From assembly GCF_900289045.1 (NCBI RefSeq), contig NZ_LT985188.1:2914001-2978000 (forward strand): a DNA stretch of 64,000 nucleotides. The letters run 5' to 3'. This stretch comes from Micropruina glycogenica. GTDB lineage: Bacteria > Actinomycetota > Actinomycetes > Propionibacteriales > Propionibacteriaceae. This document shows positions 1 through 7,840 of this stretch, in pieces (position 1 is the stretch's first letter; each line of letters starts with the position of its first letter). Position numbers and translations under genes: made by a program. The notes beneath the pieces were generated by a model. That model did not search any database. It was given only the letters and a program-made list of their open reading frames with translations, and was not told where the DNA came from.

Positions 1-585
1 CAGACCCAGCGACAGCTCCCACAGGGCGATCGGCAGGGCGGCCAGTCCGCCGAGCAGCGACACCTGGTCGAGCGCGCCCAGGAGTTCGGCGAGAGCCGCG
101 CCCAGCAGCAGCGGGGCGCCGACCAACCCCACCAGCGGGACGGCTCGCGGCACCAGTCGGGCCTTCAGCAACACCGGTGCGAGCAGCAGGGCATTCACCG
201 CGGGCAGGGTGCCGGGACCGATCAGAAAGGCCCAGTCGTGCACAGCGACCAAGGCCTGCGCGCCCGGCGTGGCCGGCCCGCCGATGGACGCCACCGCGAG
301 CATGCTCACCACGCCCAGCACGATCGTTGCGGCCTCCAGCGTGCGCGAGCCGACGAACCCGAGAATCAGCGCGGGTTGATACCGGCGGGTGATCGGGTAC
401 AGCGCCACCGCGGTGCCCAGGCAGGCCAGCGCCAGCACCACCTCGAGCGCAGCCGCCCAGCGCAGCGCATCGACGCCCGCACCGGTCTGCAGATACGGCC
501 GCTTCAGCGCCAACGCGGGTATCGAGGTGACGAACGTCACGAGGTAGAGCACGCCGGCGACGCGGGCGAGGGTTCGAGCGGTCAT
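1..585 (-). CDS. DUF4386-family integral membrane protein (3' end cut by window)
   Basis: The reading frame is open from an ATG at 585 to the left edge (195 codons, no stop). The product begins MTARTLARVAGVLYLVTFV and continues with several hydrophobic segments. The opening RVAGVLYLVTF followed by a second helix is typical of the DUF4386 membrane family, whose biochemical role is unknown. It is transcribed away from the adjacent tetR-type gene, and the two share a 53-base gap containing two palindromic operators. It is therefore probably the gene that the regulator controls. The ATG is preceded on its strand by AGGAGAT, a good ribosome-binding site. Family assignment rests on recalled sequence character only. 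Confidence 0.7.
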   Translation of the reverse strand, partial: MTARTLARVAGVLYLVTFVTSIPALALKRPYLQTGAGVDALRWAAALEVVLALACLGTAVALYPITRRYQPALILGFVGSRTLEAATIVLGVVSMLAVASIGGPATPGAQALVAVHDWAFLIGPGTLPAVNALLLAPVLLKARLVPRAVPLVGLVGAPLLLGAALAELLGALDQVSLLGGLAALPIALWELSLGL

Positions 586-596
586 GACAATCTCCT

Positions 597-638
597 GGTG
601 TACGGTGTACACCTGACCATAGGTGTACGTTGTACACC
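597..638. promoter_or_regulatory. Twin 17-bp palindromic operators between DUF4386 gene and tetR
   Basis: Two nearly identical palindromes lie at 597-613 and 622-638. Each has the form GGTGTAC-N3-GTACACC, with spacers GGT and GTT. Their centres are 25 bp apart, and the second ends directly before the ATG of the downstream tetR-type gene. Paired, perfectly symmetric sites in a divergent promoter are what a dimeric TetR repressor binds, so autoregulation plus control of the DUF4386 gene is inferred. No other copy was noticed in the window. Confidence 0.75.
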
Positions 639-1322
639 ATGTCAACCGAGGTGCGCCCACCGCTCCACCGCGAGCGGGTCGTCCGGGCCGCGATCGACCT
701 GGCCGATGCCGAGGGACTCGCCACCTTGAGCATGCGCAACCTGGCCGCCACGCTGGGCGTGGTGCCCATGGCGCTCTACAAACACGTCGCCGACAAGCAG
801 GATCTGGTCACCGGCATGATCGACGCGGTGGTGGCCGGCTACCCGACACCAACTGAGGAGGGCTGGCGTGACCGCATGCGCCAACGCGTACTCGGGGCAC
901 GCGACGCCCTGCTGGCGCACCCGTGGCTGCGGGGGGCGATCGAAACCAGCAACCGGCGCACCCCCGTCGTGCTGGGCCACCTCGACGCCCTGGCGGGTGA
1001 GTTCTTCGCGGCGGGATTCTCAGCCGACCTCACCCACCACGCGATGCACGTGCTCGGGCATCGCGTGTGGGGGTTCAGCCCCGAGGCGTTCGACGACAGC
1101 GGGTCGCCGCCATCGCCGTCCGAGGCCGCCGATCCAACCGCCCTGGCCGACCGGTTTCCGCACATCATGGCCATCACCCGCGACTCCATGGCGCGCACCG
1201 ACGGCGCGGGCTGCGACAGTGACCGCGAGTTCGCGTTCGCGCTCGACCTGCTGCTGGACGCGTTCGAGCGGCTGCACGCCGCCGGCTGGCAGTCGCGCGC
1301 ACCCGAGGGCACCACGTGGTGA
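639..1322 (+). CDS. TetR/AcrR-family transcriptional repressor
   Basis: A 227-residue protein. An N-terminal helix-turn-helix at about residues 12-55 (RVVRAAIDLADAEGLATLSM, then LAATLGVVPMALYKHVADKQ) is followed by a helical ligand-binding domain ending in a TetR_C-like segment (FAFALDLLLDAFERL). The ATG at 639 is preferred over the in-frame TTG at 630 because it gives the usual TetR N-terminus. It directly abuts an operator, so the mRNA may be leaderless. It is divergent from the DUF4386 gene and probably represses both. The effector is unknown. Confidence 0.85.
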   Translation: MSTEVRPPLHRERVVRAAIDLADAEGLATLSMRNLAATLGVVPMALYKHVADKQDLVTGMIDAVVAGYPTPTEEGWRDRMRQRVLGARDALLAHPWLRGAIETSNRRTPVVLGHLDALAGEFFAAGFSADLTHHAMHVLGHRVWGFSPEAFDDSGSPPSPSEAADPTALADRFPHIMAITRDSMARTDGAGCDSDREFAFALDLLLDAFERLHAAGWQSRAPEGTTW

Positions 1323-1417
1323 TCCACATCGGGCACCGACAGCGGCGCACGAAGTGGACGAACCCTGATGTCTAGCGCGGCTAAACTCTTCGGTAGCCGA
1401 TCGATGGAGGCCTGCAC

Positions 1418-1858
1418 ATGTCCAACGGAGTCATCTACGGCGCCCTGATCGGCGCTGTGATCGGGCTGGTGGTGCTGCTGATGACCACCATGGGCAAGTC
1501 GAGTCGCGACACGGCGGTGGTACAGGGCCCCACCGATCAGGTGCTGGCCACGGTGCGCGGTTGGGCGGCGGCCAACGGTTACCACGAGTCGAACGAGGGC
1601 GGCACGCTGGTGTTCAAGCACGGCACGGGCGTTCTCACCGCAGTCACCATGATGACCCTGACCCAGGTGCCGTCCGGGCACCAACTGCAGGCCTGGATCG
1701 TGATGAACGCCCTGGTGGCCAAGCGCGATCTTGCCCTCAGCGACCCCAGCTTCGTGGGCGGCATTCCCCGCAAGTCGCAGCGCGACAAGTTCAATCAACT
1801 GCTCGCCGCGCTGGGCCACCCGCCCGTCGGCGACCACACCCGCCGGCAACTCGCCTAG
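1418..1858 (+). CDS. Small membrane-anchored protein of unknown function
   Basis: A 146-residue protein starting MSNGVIYGALIGAVIGLVVLL, one N-terminal glycine-rich transmembrane helix, followed by a soluble domain (about residues 30-146) with alternating hydrophobic strands. The domain contains WAAANGY, LVFKHGTGVL and LTQVPSGHQLQAWI. The layout resembles small actinobacterial proteins with one anchor and a cytoplasmic alpha/beta domain, but I do not recognise the family. The ATG at 1418 follows a GGAGG at about 1406. It stands alone, with a family A repeat directly downstream. Confidence 0.6.
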   Translation: MSNGVIYGALIGAVIGLVVLLMTTMGKSSRDTAVVQGPTDQVLATVRGWAAANGYHESNEGGTLVFKHGTGVLTAVTMMTLTQVPSGHQLQAWIVMNALVAKRDLALSDPSFVGGIPRKSQRDKFNQLLAALGHPPVGDHTRRQLA

Positions 1859-1899
1859 TGGAGCACGACGGTTGGGAAAGCGCTGACCTGGCCCTTCCG

Positions 1900-1986
1900 C
1901 TGGTTGAGCGTGTCGAAACCCCTAGCCACAAGGGGTCTCGACTTCGACCGACGGTTCAACGGCGGTCTCGACACGCTCGACCGGCG
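1900..1986. repeat. Family A palindromic repeat pair
   Basis: Arms at 1912-1923 (GTCGAAACCCCT) and 1931-1942 (AGGGGTCTCGAC) form a 12-bp hairpin with one mismatch. A further copy, GGTCTCGACACGCTCGACCG, starts at about 1964. The same family recurs at many intergenic places in this window. Here it runs into the 3' end of the DUF2200 gene. Confidence 0.75.
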
Positions 1987-2329
1987 TACGCAAGATGGCG
2001 TCCATGTTCTTACCCTTGGCCAACTCGTCGATCAGCTTGTCGAGGTAGCGCACCTTCTGCATCAGCGGGTCGTCGATCTCTTCGACCCGGTGCCCGCAGA
2101 TGACGCCCTTGATCAGCGACGCGTTCGGGTTGAACGCCGGCGCCTGATCGAAGAACGTCTGCACGTCGGTTTCGTCGGCCAGCACCCTCGCGAGCCCGTC
2201 GTGGTCATAGCCGGTGAGCCAACCGATCACCTGGTCGACCTCGGCCTTGGTGCGGCCCTTGCGTTCGGCCTTGGTGACGTAGAGCGGGTAGATGCTGGCG
2301 AAGCTGGTGGTGAAGATGCGGTGCGCCAT
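1922..2329 (-). CDS. DUF2200 family protein
   Basis: A 135-residue protein starting MAHRIFTTSFASIYPLYVTK, followed by AERKGRTKAEVDQVIGWLTGY, the signature of the small DUF2200 family (role unknown, common in bacteria and fungi). The conserved domain spans about residues 1-113. The last 22 or so residues, from RTPVERVET to the end, are encoded by a family A palindromic repeat rather than by family sequence. The native stop seems to have been lost and replaced by one inside the repeat. The gene stands alone. Confidence 0.85.
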   Translation of the reverse strand: MAHRIFTTSFASIYPLYVTKAERKGRTKAEVDQVIGWLTGYDHDGLARVLADETDVQTFFDQAPAFNPNASLIKGVICGHRVEEIDDPLMQKVRYLDKLIDELAKGKNMDAILRTPVERVETAVEPSVEVETPCG

Positions 2330-2364
2330 TCCGCGACCCTACGCGGACCTTCGCCGGCGTTGCC

Positions 2365-3267
2365 CTACCAGTCCGTGCCCTGACAGCCGGACGCACCCGG
2401 CGCCTCGATCTGCAGCGTGGCGTGGGCGATCGAGAACCGCTCCCGCAGCGTGGCGCTGGCCGCGACGAGCACCTCGCCCGGTACCGCCGTGGCACCGGTG
2501 ACGATGTGGGCGGTCGCCACGTCCATGCCCGAGGTGAGCCGCCACACATGCAGATCGTGCACCTCGGCGACCCCCTCGACGGCGAGCAGCGCCCGGGTGA
2601 GTTCGGCCGGCTCCTTACCCTGCGGAGCGTGCTGACCGAGCACCCCCAGCACCTCGCGACCCAGCATCACCGCCCGCACCACGACGAACGCCGCGATGGC
2701 GAGCGCGATCACCGTGTCCCACCACGCGTTGCCGGTCCACCCCACCAGCAGCGCCGCGGCGATCACGCCGATCGAACCGAGCGAATCGGCGATCACCTCG
2801 AGGTAGGCGCCCTTCACGTTCAAGCTCTCGGACGCCCCGGCACGCAGCAACACCAGGCACACCACGTTGACCACGAGGCCGATCACACCGACCACCAGCA
2901 TCACGCCCGAGGCCAACTCGGGCGCCTGCCCGATGCGGCCGATCGACTCGACCGCGATGTACACCCCGACCGCGATCATCAGCAGCACCGCCAGCCCAGA
3001 GGCGAACACCTCGGCGCGGTACGAGCCGAAGGTGCGGCGTCCGGTGGTGTCCTTACGAGTGGCGATTCGGGTGGCTACCAGCGCGGCCCCGAGCGTGGTG
3101 ACGTCGGCGGCCATGTGGCCGGCGTCCGACAGCAGGGCCAGCGAGCCGGACGCCCACGCGGCCACCAGTTCGACCACGAAGAACGCCGCGACCAGGCCGA
3201 ATGCGACGGCCAGGCGCCAGCGATGCCGTCCGGTCGCCCCGGCGTGGTGGTCGTGGGAGTGGCTCAT
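2365..3267 (-). CDS. CDF-family divalent metal cation exporter
   Basis: A 300-residue cation diffusion facilitator that exchanges Zn/Co/Cd-type cations for protons across the cytoplasmic membrane. The start MSHSHDHHAG is a histidine-rich cytoplasmic tail. Six transmembrane helices follow, with SDAGHMAADV in helix 2 and EVIADSLGSIGV in helix 5, the paired metal-site positions. A C-terminal cytoplasmic domain contains VHDLHVWRLTSG. The start at 3267 overlaps the stop of the upstream arsR-type gene by 4 bases (ATGA), so the two are translationally coupled. The metal is inferred from the regulator. In helix 5, Glu sits where many family members have His. Confidence 0.92.
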   Translation of the reverse strand: MSHSHDHHAGATGRHRWRLAVAFGLVAAFFVVELVAAWASGSLALLSDAGHMAADVTTLGAALVATRIATRKDTTGRRTFGSYRAEVFASGLAVLLMIAVGVYIAVESIGRIGQAPELASGVMLVVGVIGLVVNVVCLVLLRAGASESLNVKGAYLEVIADSLGSIGVIAAALLVGWTGNAWWDTVIALAIAAFVVVRAVMLGREVLGVLGQHAPQGKEPAELTRALLAVEGVAEVHDLHVWRLTSGMDVATAHIVTGATAVPGEVLVAASATLRERFSIAHATLQIEAPGASGCQGTDW

Positions 3268-3737
3268 GGCCGCGACGATTCGAAAGCATCGGGCGGATCG
3301 ATCAGGCCGATGGTCCACACGCTTGCCGGCCCACCCGCCGCCTCGGGGCCGTTCTCGAACTGCGCCGGCACGTGGTGGGTGATGTGCTCGCGCGTCACGT
3401 CGAGCAGCAGGCGCACGTGGGCGTCCGACAGTCGGTAGAAGATGTTGCGGCCCTCGCGGCGTCCGATCACCACACCTGAGGCGCGCAGCAGGCGCAGGGC
3501 CTGCGAAACGGTGGCCTCGGCGGTCGCCGTGGCGGCCGCGAGGTCGCACACGCAGAGTTCGCCCGCCTCAAGCAGGGCGTAGAGCAGTCTGGTTCGGGTG
3601 GGGTCGCCCAGCAGTTTGAACACAGCGCTCACCCGCGCGACCTCGTTCGCGTCCGGCGCGTTCGCACTGGCCAGTCGCACCTTGTCGGGGTGCACCGCGG
3701 TGTCGGCACAGCCGTCAAACGCCTCGACGGGGTTCAT
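3264..3737 (-). CDS. ArsR/SmtB-family metal-sensing repressor
   Basis: A 157-residue winged-helix repressor. DPTRTRLLYALLEAGELCVC lies in helices 2-3, and the recognition region has SQALRLLRASGVV and RREGRNIFYRL. The C-terminal helix reads DAH, ten residues, then HITH, an exact match to the alpha-5 metal-site pattern D-x-H-x10-H-x2-H known from SmtB/CzrA-type zinc and cobalt sensors. A Cys pair (LCVCDLA) is also present. It is co-transcribed with the CDF exporter, so metal excess should release it from the operator just upstream and induce export. Confidence 0.9.
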   Translation of the reverse strand: MNPVEAFDGCADTAVHPDKVRLASANAPDANEVARVSAVFKLLGDPTRTRLLYALLEAGELCVCDLAAATATAEATVSQALRLLRASGVVIGRREGRNIFYRLSDAHVRLLLDVTREHITHHVPAQFENGPEAAGGPASVWTIGLIDPPDAFESSRP

Positions 3738-3748
3738 ACCTGGCCTCT

Positions 3749-3770
3749 CATCTGATCATCTGCTCAGATG
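3749..3770. promoter_or_regulatory. Probable ArsR/SmtB operator
   Basis: CATCTGA (3749-3755) and TCAGATG (3764-3770) form a perfect 7-bp inverted repeat with an 8-bp spacer. It lies 12 bases upstream of the arsR-type start. An extra half-site CATCTG falls in the spacer. Location and symmetry fit autoregulation of the repressor-exporter operon. Confidence 0.6.
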
Positions 3771-4055
3771 TTAGCAACGATGTCGTCGCGGGTGCCCACC
3801 CACGAGAGGCGATGAAGTCGCTTCGACGAAAGGCGACCCCGACTGTCGACAGCACGCCGAGACCATGGCGTGTCGCGGCCAAGAGCGGCCGGCATGCGGT
3901 GACCCGAGTCGTCCGGCGCCAACCCGGTCCGGCCGGCGGCGAAGCGTGACACCGACCCACTTCGATAGACTCCTTGACCGGTGCGCCGGGAAGTCTGGTC
4001 GGCATGGGGCACTCGTCAGACTTGATGGGATGCCGTTCCAAGCGAGCGGAGAACA

Positions 4056-5312
4056 ATGACTCAGAGAACCACCGACGCCTCATTCGGCTCACGGCTGCGC
4101 AGTTTCGTCACCGGTGAGAGCACCGGCGGCATGCTGCTGCTGGGTGCGGCGCTGGTCGGTTTCGTGCTGGCCAACTCGCCCGCGGGCGATTGGTTCATGG
4201 GGTTGGCCGAAACCCGCGTGGGGCCGTCCGCACTACACCTTGATCTGCCCCTCGCCACGTGGGCCGCGGACGGGCTGCTGGCCGTGTTCTTCTTCGTGGT
4301 GGGTGTCGAGCTCAAGCACGAACTGGTGGTGGGCAGCCTGCGCAACTTCAAGGAGGCTGCCGTCCCGGTGGTGGCCGCGGTGGGCGGCATGGTGCTGCCG
4401 GCAGCCATCTATGTGTCGATCGTGGTGCCGATGGGCGACGCGTCGTCACTGAAGGGCTGGGCGGTGCCGACCGCCACCGATATCGCCTTCGCGCTCGCCG
4501 TGCTGGCGGTGTTCGGACGCGGCCTGCCCCGTGCGCTGCGTACGTTTCTGCTCACCCTCGCCGTGGTCGACGACCTGCTGGCCATCATCGTGATCGCGGT
4601 GTTCTACACCGAAGAGATCCATCTGCCGGCGCTGGCCGGTGCGGCCCTGGCCATCGCCGCCTTCGGCTGGGCTGCGAAAGCCAAGTCGTTGCGGTGGTGG
4701 GTGCTGTTGCCGGTGGCCCTGATCACCTGGATTCTGATGCACGAGAGCGGGGTGCACGCCACGATCGCGGGAGTGGCGCTCGGGCTGACCGTGCCGGCCG
4801 TTCCGCAGGGCACGAGGCCGGGCCGCACCCATCACTTCGAAAAGCTGACCCGACCCTGGTCGGCAGGCATCGCGCTGCCGGTGTTCGCCTTCTTCGCAGC
4901 GGGCGTGCCGGTGATCGGCAGCGGCGGCGAGGGCCTGGAATGGTCGGTGTTCGCGGGCGTGATCGTCGGGTTGGTGGTGGGCAAACTGATCGGTGTGCTC
5001 GGCGCCACAGCGCTGGTCACCCGGTTCACCCCGCTGCGGCTGCCCGACTCGATCGGCCTGCGCGACCTGCTGCCGGTCGGCTTCTTGTGCGGCATCGGCT
5101 TCACCGTCTCGCTGCTGATCACCGAGCTGTCGTTCGACGACCACCAGCACGCCGTCGCGGCCAAACTCGGCGTGCTGCTGGCCAGCGTGCTGGCCGCGGC
5201 CCTCGGCGCGGGCACGCTGCGCTGGGACGCCCGCCAGGCCCGCACCGACGACATGAACGCCGACGGCCGTCCTGATCTGGACCATCGGCAGATCGGCGAC
5301 GAAGACGACTGA
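4056..5312 (+). CDS. nhaA: Na+/H+ antiporter NhaA
   Basis: A 418-residue NhaA-family antiporter that exports Na+ in exchange for H+. Seen: GGMLLLGAALVGFVLANSP near the N-terminus, ADGLLAVFFFVVGVELKHEL, then AVPTATDIAFALAVLA and LTLAVVDDLLAIIVIAVFYT, which carry the conserved aspartates of the ion site. GFLCGIGFTVSLLI occurs near the C-terminus. Length fits the family. GAGCGGAG precedes the ATG. The preceding 285 bases (3771-4055) show no convincing gene. The gene is single, with a hairpin about 85 bases downstream. Confidence 0.95.
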   Translation: MTQRTTDASFGSRLRSFVTGESTGGMLLLGAALVGFVLANSPAGDWFMGLAETRVGPSALHLDLPLATWAADGLLAVFFFVVGVELKHELVVGSLRNFKEAAVPVVAAVGGMVLPAAIYVSIVVPMGDASSLKGWAVPTATDIAFALAVLAVFGRGLPRALRTFLLTLAVVDDLLAIIVIAVFYTEEIHLPALAGAALAIAAFGWAAKAKSLRWWVLLPVALITWILMHESGVHATIAGVALGLTVPAVPQGTRPGRTHHFEKLTRPWSAGIALPVFAFFAAGVPVIGSGGEGLEWSVFAGVIVGLVVGKLIGVLGATALVTRFTPLRLPDSIGLRDLLPVGFLCGIGFTVSLLITELSFDDHQHAVAAKLGVLLASVLAAALGAGTLRWDARQARTDDMNADGRPDLDHRQIGDEDD

Positions 5313-5396
5313 GCGCGCGCCGAGTCTCAGCGTAAAGTGTCAGCGGCCGACGGCTCGGCGCAGCTGGTCGATGAAAGTGGTCGATCCGCGATCGGG

Positions 5397-5431
5397 TGAA
5401 CGGTAATCGGAACCGTCCCCATTACCGTTCA
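5397..5431 (+). terminator. Hairpin downstream of nhaA, carrying a family C motif in its loop
   Basis: TGAACGGTAAT (5397-5407) pairs perfectly with ATTACCGTTCA (5421-5431). The 13-base loop holds GGAACCGTCCCC, the family C motif. There is no T-run, so Rho-independent termination is uncertain. It may equally be a mobile-repeat scar. Confidence 0.5.
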
Positions 5432-5604
5432 GCTGGGCTCGGAGCCCTCAGCAACGCCATCAACTGCTCCAGATGGGCCGCCATGTCGACGCTCTCGTCG
5501 GCCAGCCAGGCCAACTGAATGCCCTCGATCTCGGACGTGATCAGCCACCAGGCCGAGGTCGAGCCCGTCGCGCAACCGTCCGGCCTCACGCTCGCGCTCG
5601 AGTC
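5422..5604 (-). pseudogene. C-terminal remnant of a TetR-family regulator
   Basis: On the minus strand one frame encodes EREAGRLRDGLDLG (about 5604-5555). A shifted frame continues AWWLITSEIEGIQLAWLADE, then SVDMAAHLEQLMALL, to a stop at 5422. Together they resemble the last 50 or so residues of a TetR C-terminal domain. No helix-turn-helix or start remains: the 5' part is replaced by a family A repeat. At least one frameshift is needed. Confidence 0.55.
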
Positions 5605-5640
5605 AGTTCGTGGACGGCGGACACGTCGAGCTGAGCTGCG

Positions 5641-5742
5641 CTGGCTGAGCGTGTCGAAACCTGGGGAAGCGCTGATTCTCGCTGGTCGAGCTTGACGAGA
5701 CCCGTTGCGGCCAGGGGCTTCGACAAGCTCAATCGGCTTATC
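5641..5742. repeat. Family A repeats at the left edge of the island
   Basis: Two partial copies: GAGCGTGTCGAAACC at about 5647 and CTGGTCGAGCTTGACGAGAC from 5682, followed by GGGGCTTCGACAAGCTCAAT from about 5714. They separate the tetR remnant from the accessory genes that begin at 5894. Confidence 0.65.
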
Positions 5743-5782
5743 TGGATAATCAACGTCTGAATCATGCAAAACACGTAGTCAT

Positions 5783-5872
5783 TACCTACATATTATGGTA
5801 TGATCGTGAGCATGACCGATTGTCGAGGCGAGTTAGCTTGCGGTTCTGCGTGTCGCTTTGATCATGTAGGTA
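5783..5872. promoter_or_regulatory. AT-rich leader with 9-bp inverted repeat, possible promoter/operator or element end
   Basis: TACCTACAT (5783-5791) and ATGTAGGTA (5864-5872) are perfect inverted copies 72 bases apart. They bracket an AT-rich patch unusual for this DNA (TATTATGGTATGAT, with a -10-like TATGAT at 5799-5804). The pair precedes the first island gene. It could be a repressor site for the neighbouring XRE-type protein or part of the element's left end. Confidence 0.35.
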
Positions 5873-5893
5873 TCCCGGTGCAAAGTTGCAACC

Positions 5894-6538
5894 GTGGAAC
5901 TACATCCGTGGAAGTTGGTGGCGGCGGTGCTGAAACGGCATCGGGCCGCGCTGGGTTTGGTACATGGCTATCTGGATCTGTCGGTGGAGGACGCCTACCG
6001 GCGGCTGGATGGCTTGCGCTCGGACGATCTGGGCCCGCACGGGCTGACCGTGGGTGGAGTGGTTCGCGATGGGATGCGCGAGCGGACGGCGTGCGAGGTG
6101 TTCCAACAGTGCTCGCTGTCGGTGGTCAGGAAGTCAGGAAATGGGGTGTGGCTGACCGACGGTCGCTACGTCTCGATCAGGATCCGGCGGCGGCCGAAGG
6201 ATGTGCGCACGGGCTTGCCGCTGCGGGCGAACTCGGATCAGGAGTCCTTGCCGGAGCTGGGCTTCTCAATGTTGGGTCAGATCACGTTGGTGATCTTCTG
6301 GTCGAGCAGCTTGCAGTCGAAGGTGTTGGACCGGGCGGTGTTGGCGGCGGTGACGCACGTGGAGGATCGCAATCGTTTGACGATCGTAGCCGAGTCGGAG
6401 TTGCCGCTTGCGACTGCGGCGAGCCTGGGCCTGGTTCCGGGGCCGGACGGCGGCGCGGCCGCGGTCGACGAGGACGACGACCTGGACGAGTTCTGGCCGA
6501 TGGTCGAACAGGGTGGGGGCGACGACGATCCGGCGTGA
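5894..6538 (+). CDS. Unknown island protein paired with ImmA/IrrE protease
   Basis: A 214-residue protein of unknown function with a GTG start. Visible features are a helical N-terminal part (LVAAVLKRHRAALGLVHGYL), an internal basic segment (SIRIRRRPKDVRTG), a C-terminal hydrophobic stretch (FSMLGQITLVIFWSSSL), and a strongly acidic tail (DEDDDLDEFWPMVEQ). It immediately precedes the ImmA/IrrE gene. In ICEBs1 and similar systems an ImmA protease cleaves a partner repressor, so this could be the substrate or a co-regulator, but no DNA-binding motif is obvious. Confidence 0.6.
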   Translation: MELHPWKLVAAVLKRHRAALGLVHGYLDLSVEDAYRRLDGLRSDDLGPHGLTVGGVVRDGMRERTACEVFQQCSLSVVRKSGNGVWLTDGRYVSIRIRRRPKDVRTGLPLRANSDQESLPELGFSMLGQITLVIFWSSSLQSKVLDRAVLAAVTHVEDRNRLTIVAESELPLATAASLGLVPGPDGGAAAVDEDDDLDEFWPMVEQGGGDDDPA

Positions 6539-6593
6539 GTTCTGCAGCGTGGAGGCGTTGTGGGACGAGCGGGGGTGGATCGAGGTGAGTGTC

Positions 6594-7829
6594 GTGTTTG
6601 GTGCGCGGGTTTTGCAGGCGCGGGTGTTGCGGTCGCTGCCCTCGGGTGTGGTGGCTGAGCGGGTGGGCTGGCGTCCGGAACGGTTGTCGCGGTTGGAGCG
6701 GCGCGACCGGGTCGAAGTGGACGATGCCGATGTGGCGAAGCTGCGGGAGGTGTTGCGGGTGTCGGAGGCGTTCCTGACCACGGCACCGGTGGCGCATGTC
6801 GATGAGCGGAGCTTGTCGTTTCGGGCTCCAGCGTCGATGACGCAGCGGGAACGCAAGTATTTGACCCAGTTCGCTGCCTTGGTGGAGGAGTTCATTGATC
6901 GGGTGACTCGGGTGAACCCGTTGCCGCCGGTGCGGCTGCCGCGGCTCCGTCCGGGCGGATCGATCGTGGCGGCAGCGGCGGCCGCGCGGGAGGCGATGGG
7001 GATCAGTGATGGTCCGATCGGCTCGTTGACGATGGCGATGGAACGCGCCGGCATCCCGGTGGTGATGCGCTCGGCCGCGTCAGTTGGTTCGATCAGTGGC
7101 GAAGCGGACATGTCGGAGCGGCACATTGGGTTGTCGGCCTGGTTGGGTGAGTTCGCTGATCAGCCGTTGGTGATGATGCCGGCCTTGTCGTCGTGGGAGC
7201 GGACCCGCTGGACGTTGGCGCACGAACTGGGGCACATCTGCTTGCATCGCGGCGGCGTGACCGGCGCGGAGGTGGAGGATGAGGCGCACGCGTTCGCGGG
7301 TGAGTTCCTGGCACCGATCAGCCAGGTCGCACCGGAACTGCCCGCTCAGGTGACGTTGACCGCTCTGATCGATGTGAAGGTGCGGTGGGGGGTGTCGATC
7401 GGCGCGTTGATCATGCACCTGTCCCGGCACCACGTGATCGATGCGGAACGGACCCGGACGCTGCAGCGGCAGCTCTACACACGTAAGAACCCGGACACGG
7501 GCCGGTCGTGGGGTGTTGATGAGCCGGCAGCGGATGTGCGCACGGCGGAACGGCCCCGGCTGCTGATGAAGTGGTTGGAGCGTTCGACCGGCTCGCAGTC
7601 ACCGCAGATGTTCGCCGCCTTGCCGGAAGTGGTGTTGCCGCCGGATCTGGTCGCGGCCGTATTGGCGAACCAGCGACTCGGCCGGTCCGCGCAGACCGCC
7701 CCGGCAGCGGATGCGGCGGTCTGGTTGTTCGTGGCTGGCCCGGATGCCGGGTTCGAAGCAGACATCAAGGCAGCGGCCGATCAGGGTGATGGTTTGGCGA
7801 AGGTTGTGCCACTGTCACGGCGCCGCTGA
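6594..7829 (+). CDS. XRE-ImmA/IrrE family metallopeptidase
   Basis: A 411-residue protein. The N-terminal helix-turn-helix (about residues 1-60) reads VFGARVLQARVLRSLPSG then VVAERVGWRPERLSRLE. A zinc-peptidase domain carries TLAHELGHICLHRG at about residue 205, the HExxH motif of the ImmA/IrrE family (COG2856), with EDEAHAFAGEFLAP as the downstream metal ligand region. GTG at 6594 is preferred because GAGGTGAG lies 5 bases upstream and it gives a classical XRE start. An in-frame GTG at 6549 is the alternative. Such proteins cleave repressors or antitoxins in mobile elements. Confidence 0.85.
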   Translation: MFGARVLQARVLRSLPSGVVAERVGWRPERLSRLERRDRVEVDDADVAKLREVLRVSEAFLTTAPVAHVDERSLSFRAPASMTQRERKYLTQFAALVEEFIDRVTRVNPLPPVRLPRLRPGGSIVAAAAAAREAMGISDGPIGSLTMAMERAGIPVVMRSAASVGSISGEADMSERHIGLSAWLGEFADQPLVMMPALSSWERTRWTLAHELGHICLHRGGVTGAEVEDEAHAFAGEFLAPISQVAPELPAQVTLTALIDVKVRWGVSIGALIMHLSRHHVIDAERTRTLQRQLYTRKNPDTGRSWGVDEPAADVRTAERPRLLMKWLERSTGSQSPQMFAALPEVVLPPDLVAAVLANQRLGRSAQTAPAADAAVWLFVAGPDAGFEADIKAAADQGDGLAKVVPLSRRR

Positions 7830-7840
7830 ACGCAAAGGGG

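Noticed and set aside
839-1849. Long minus-strand open frame opposite tetR and the small membrane protein
   Set aside because: Composition is Arg/Gly/His-rich without any family motif. It is an antisense frame kept open by the high GC content.
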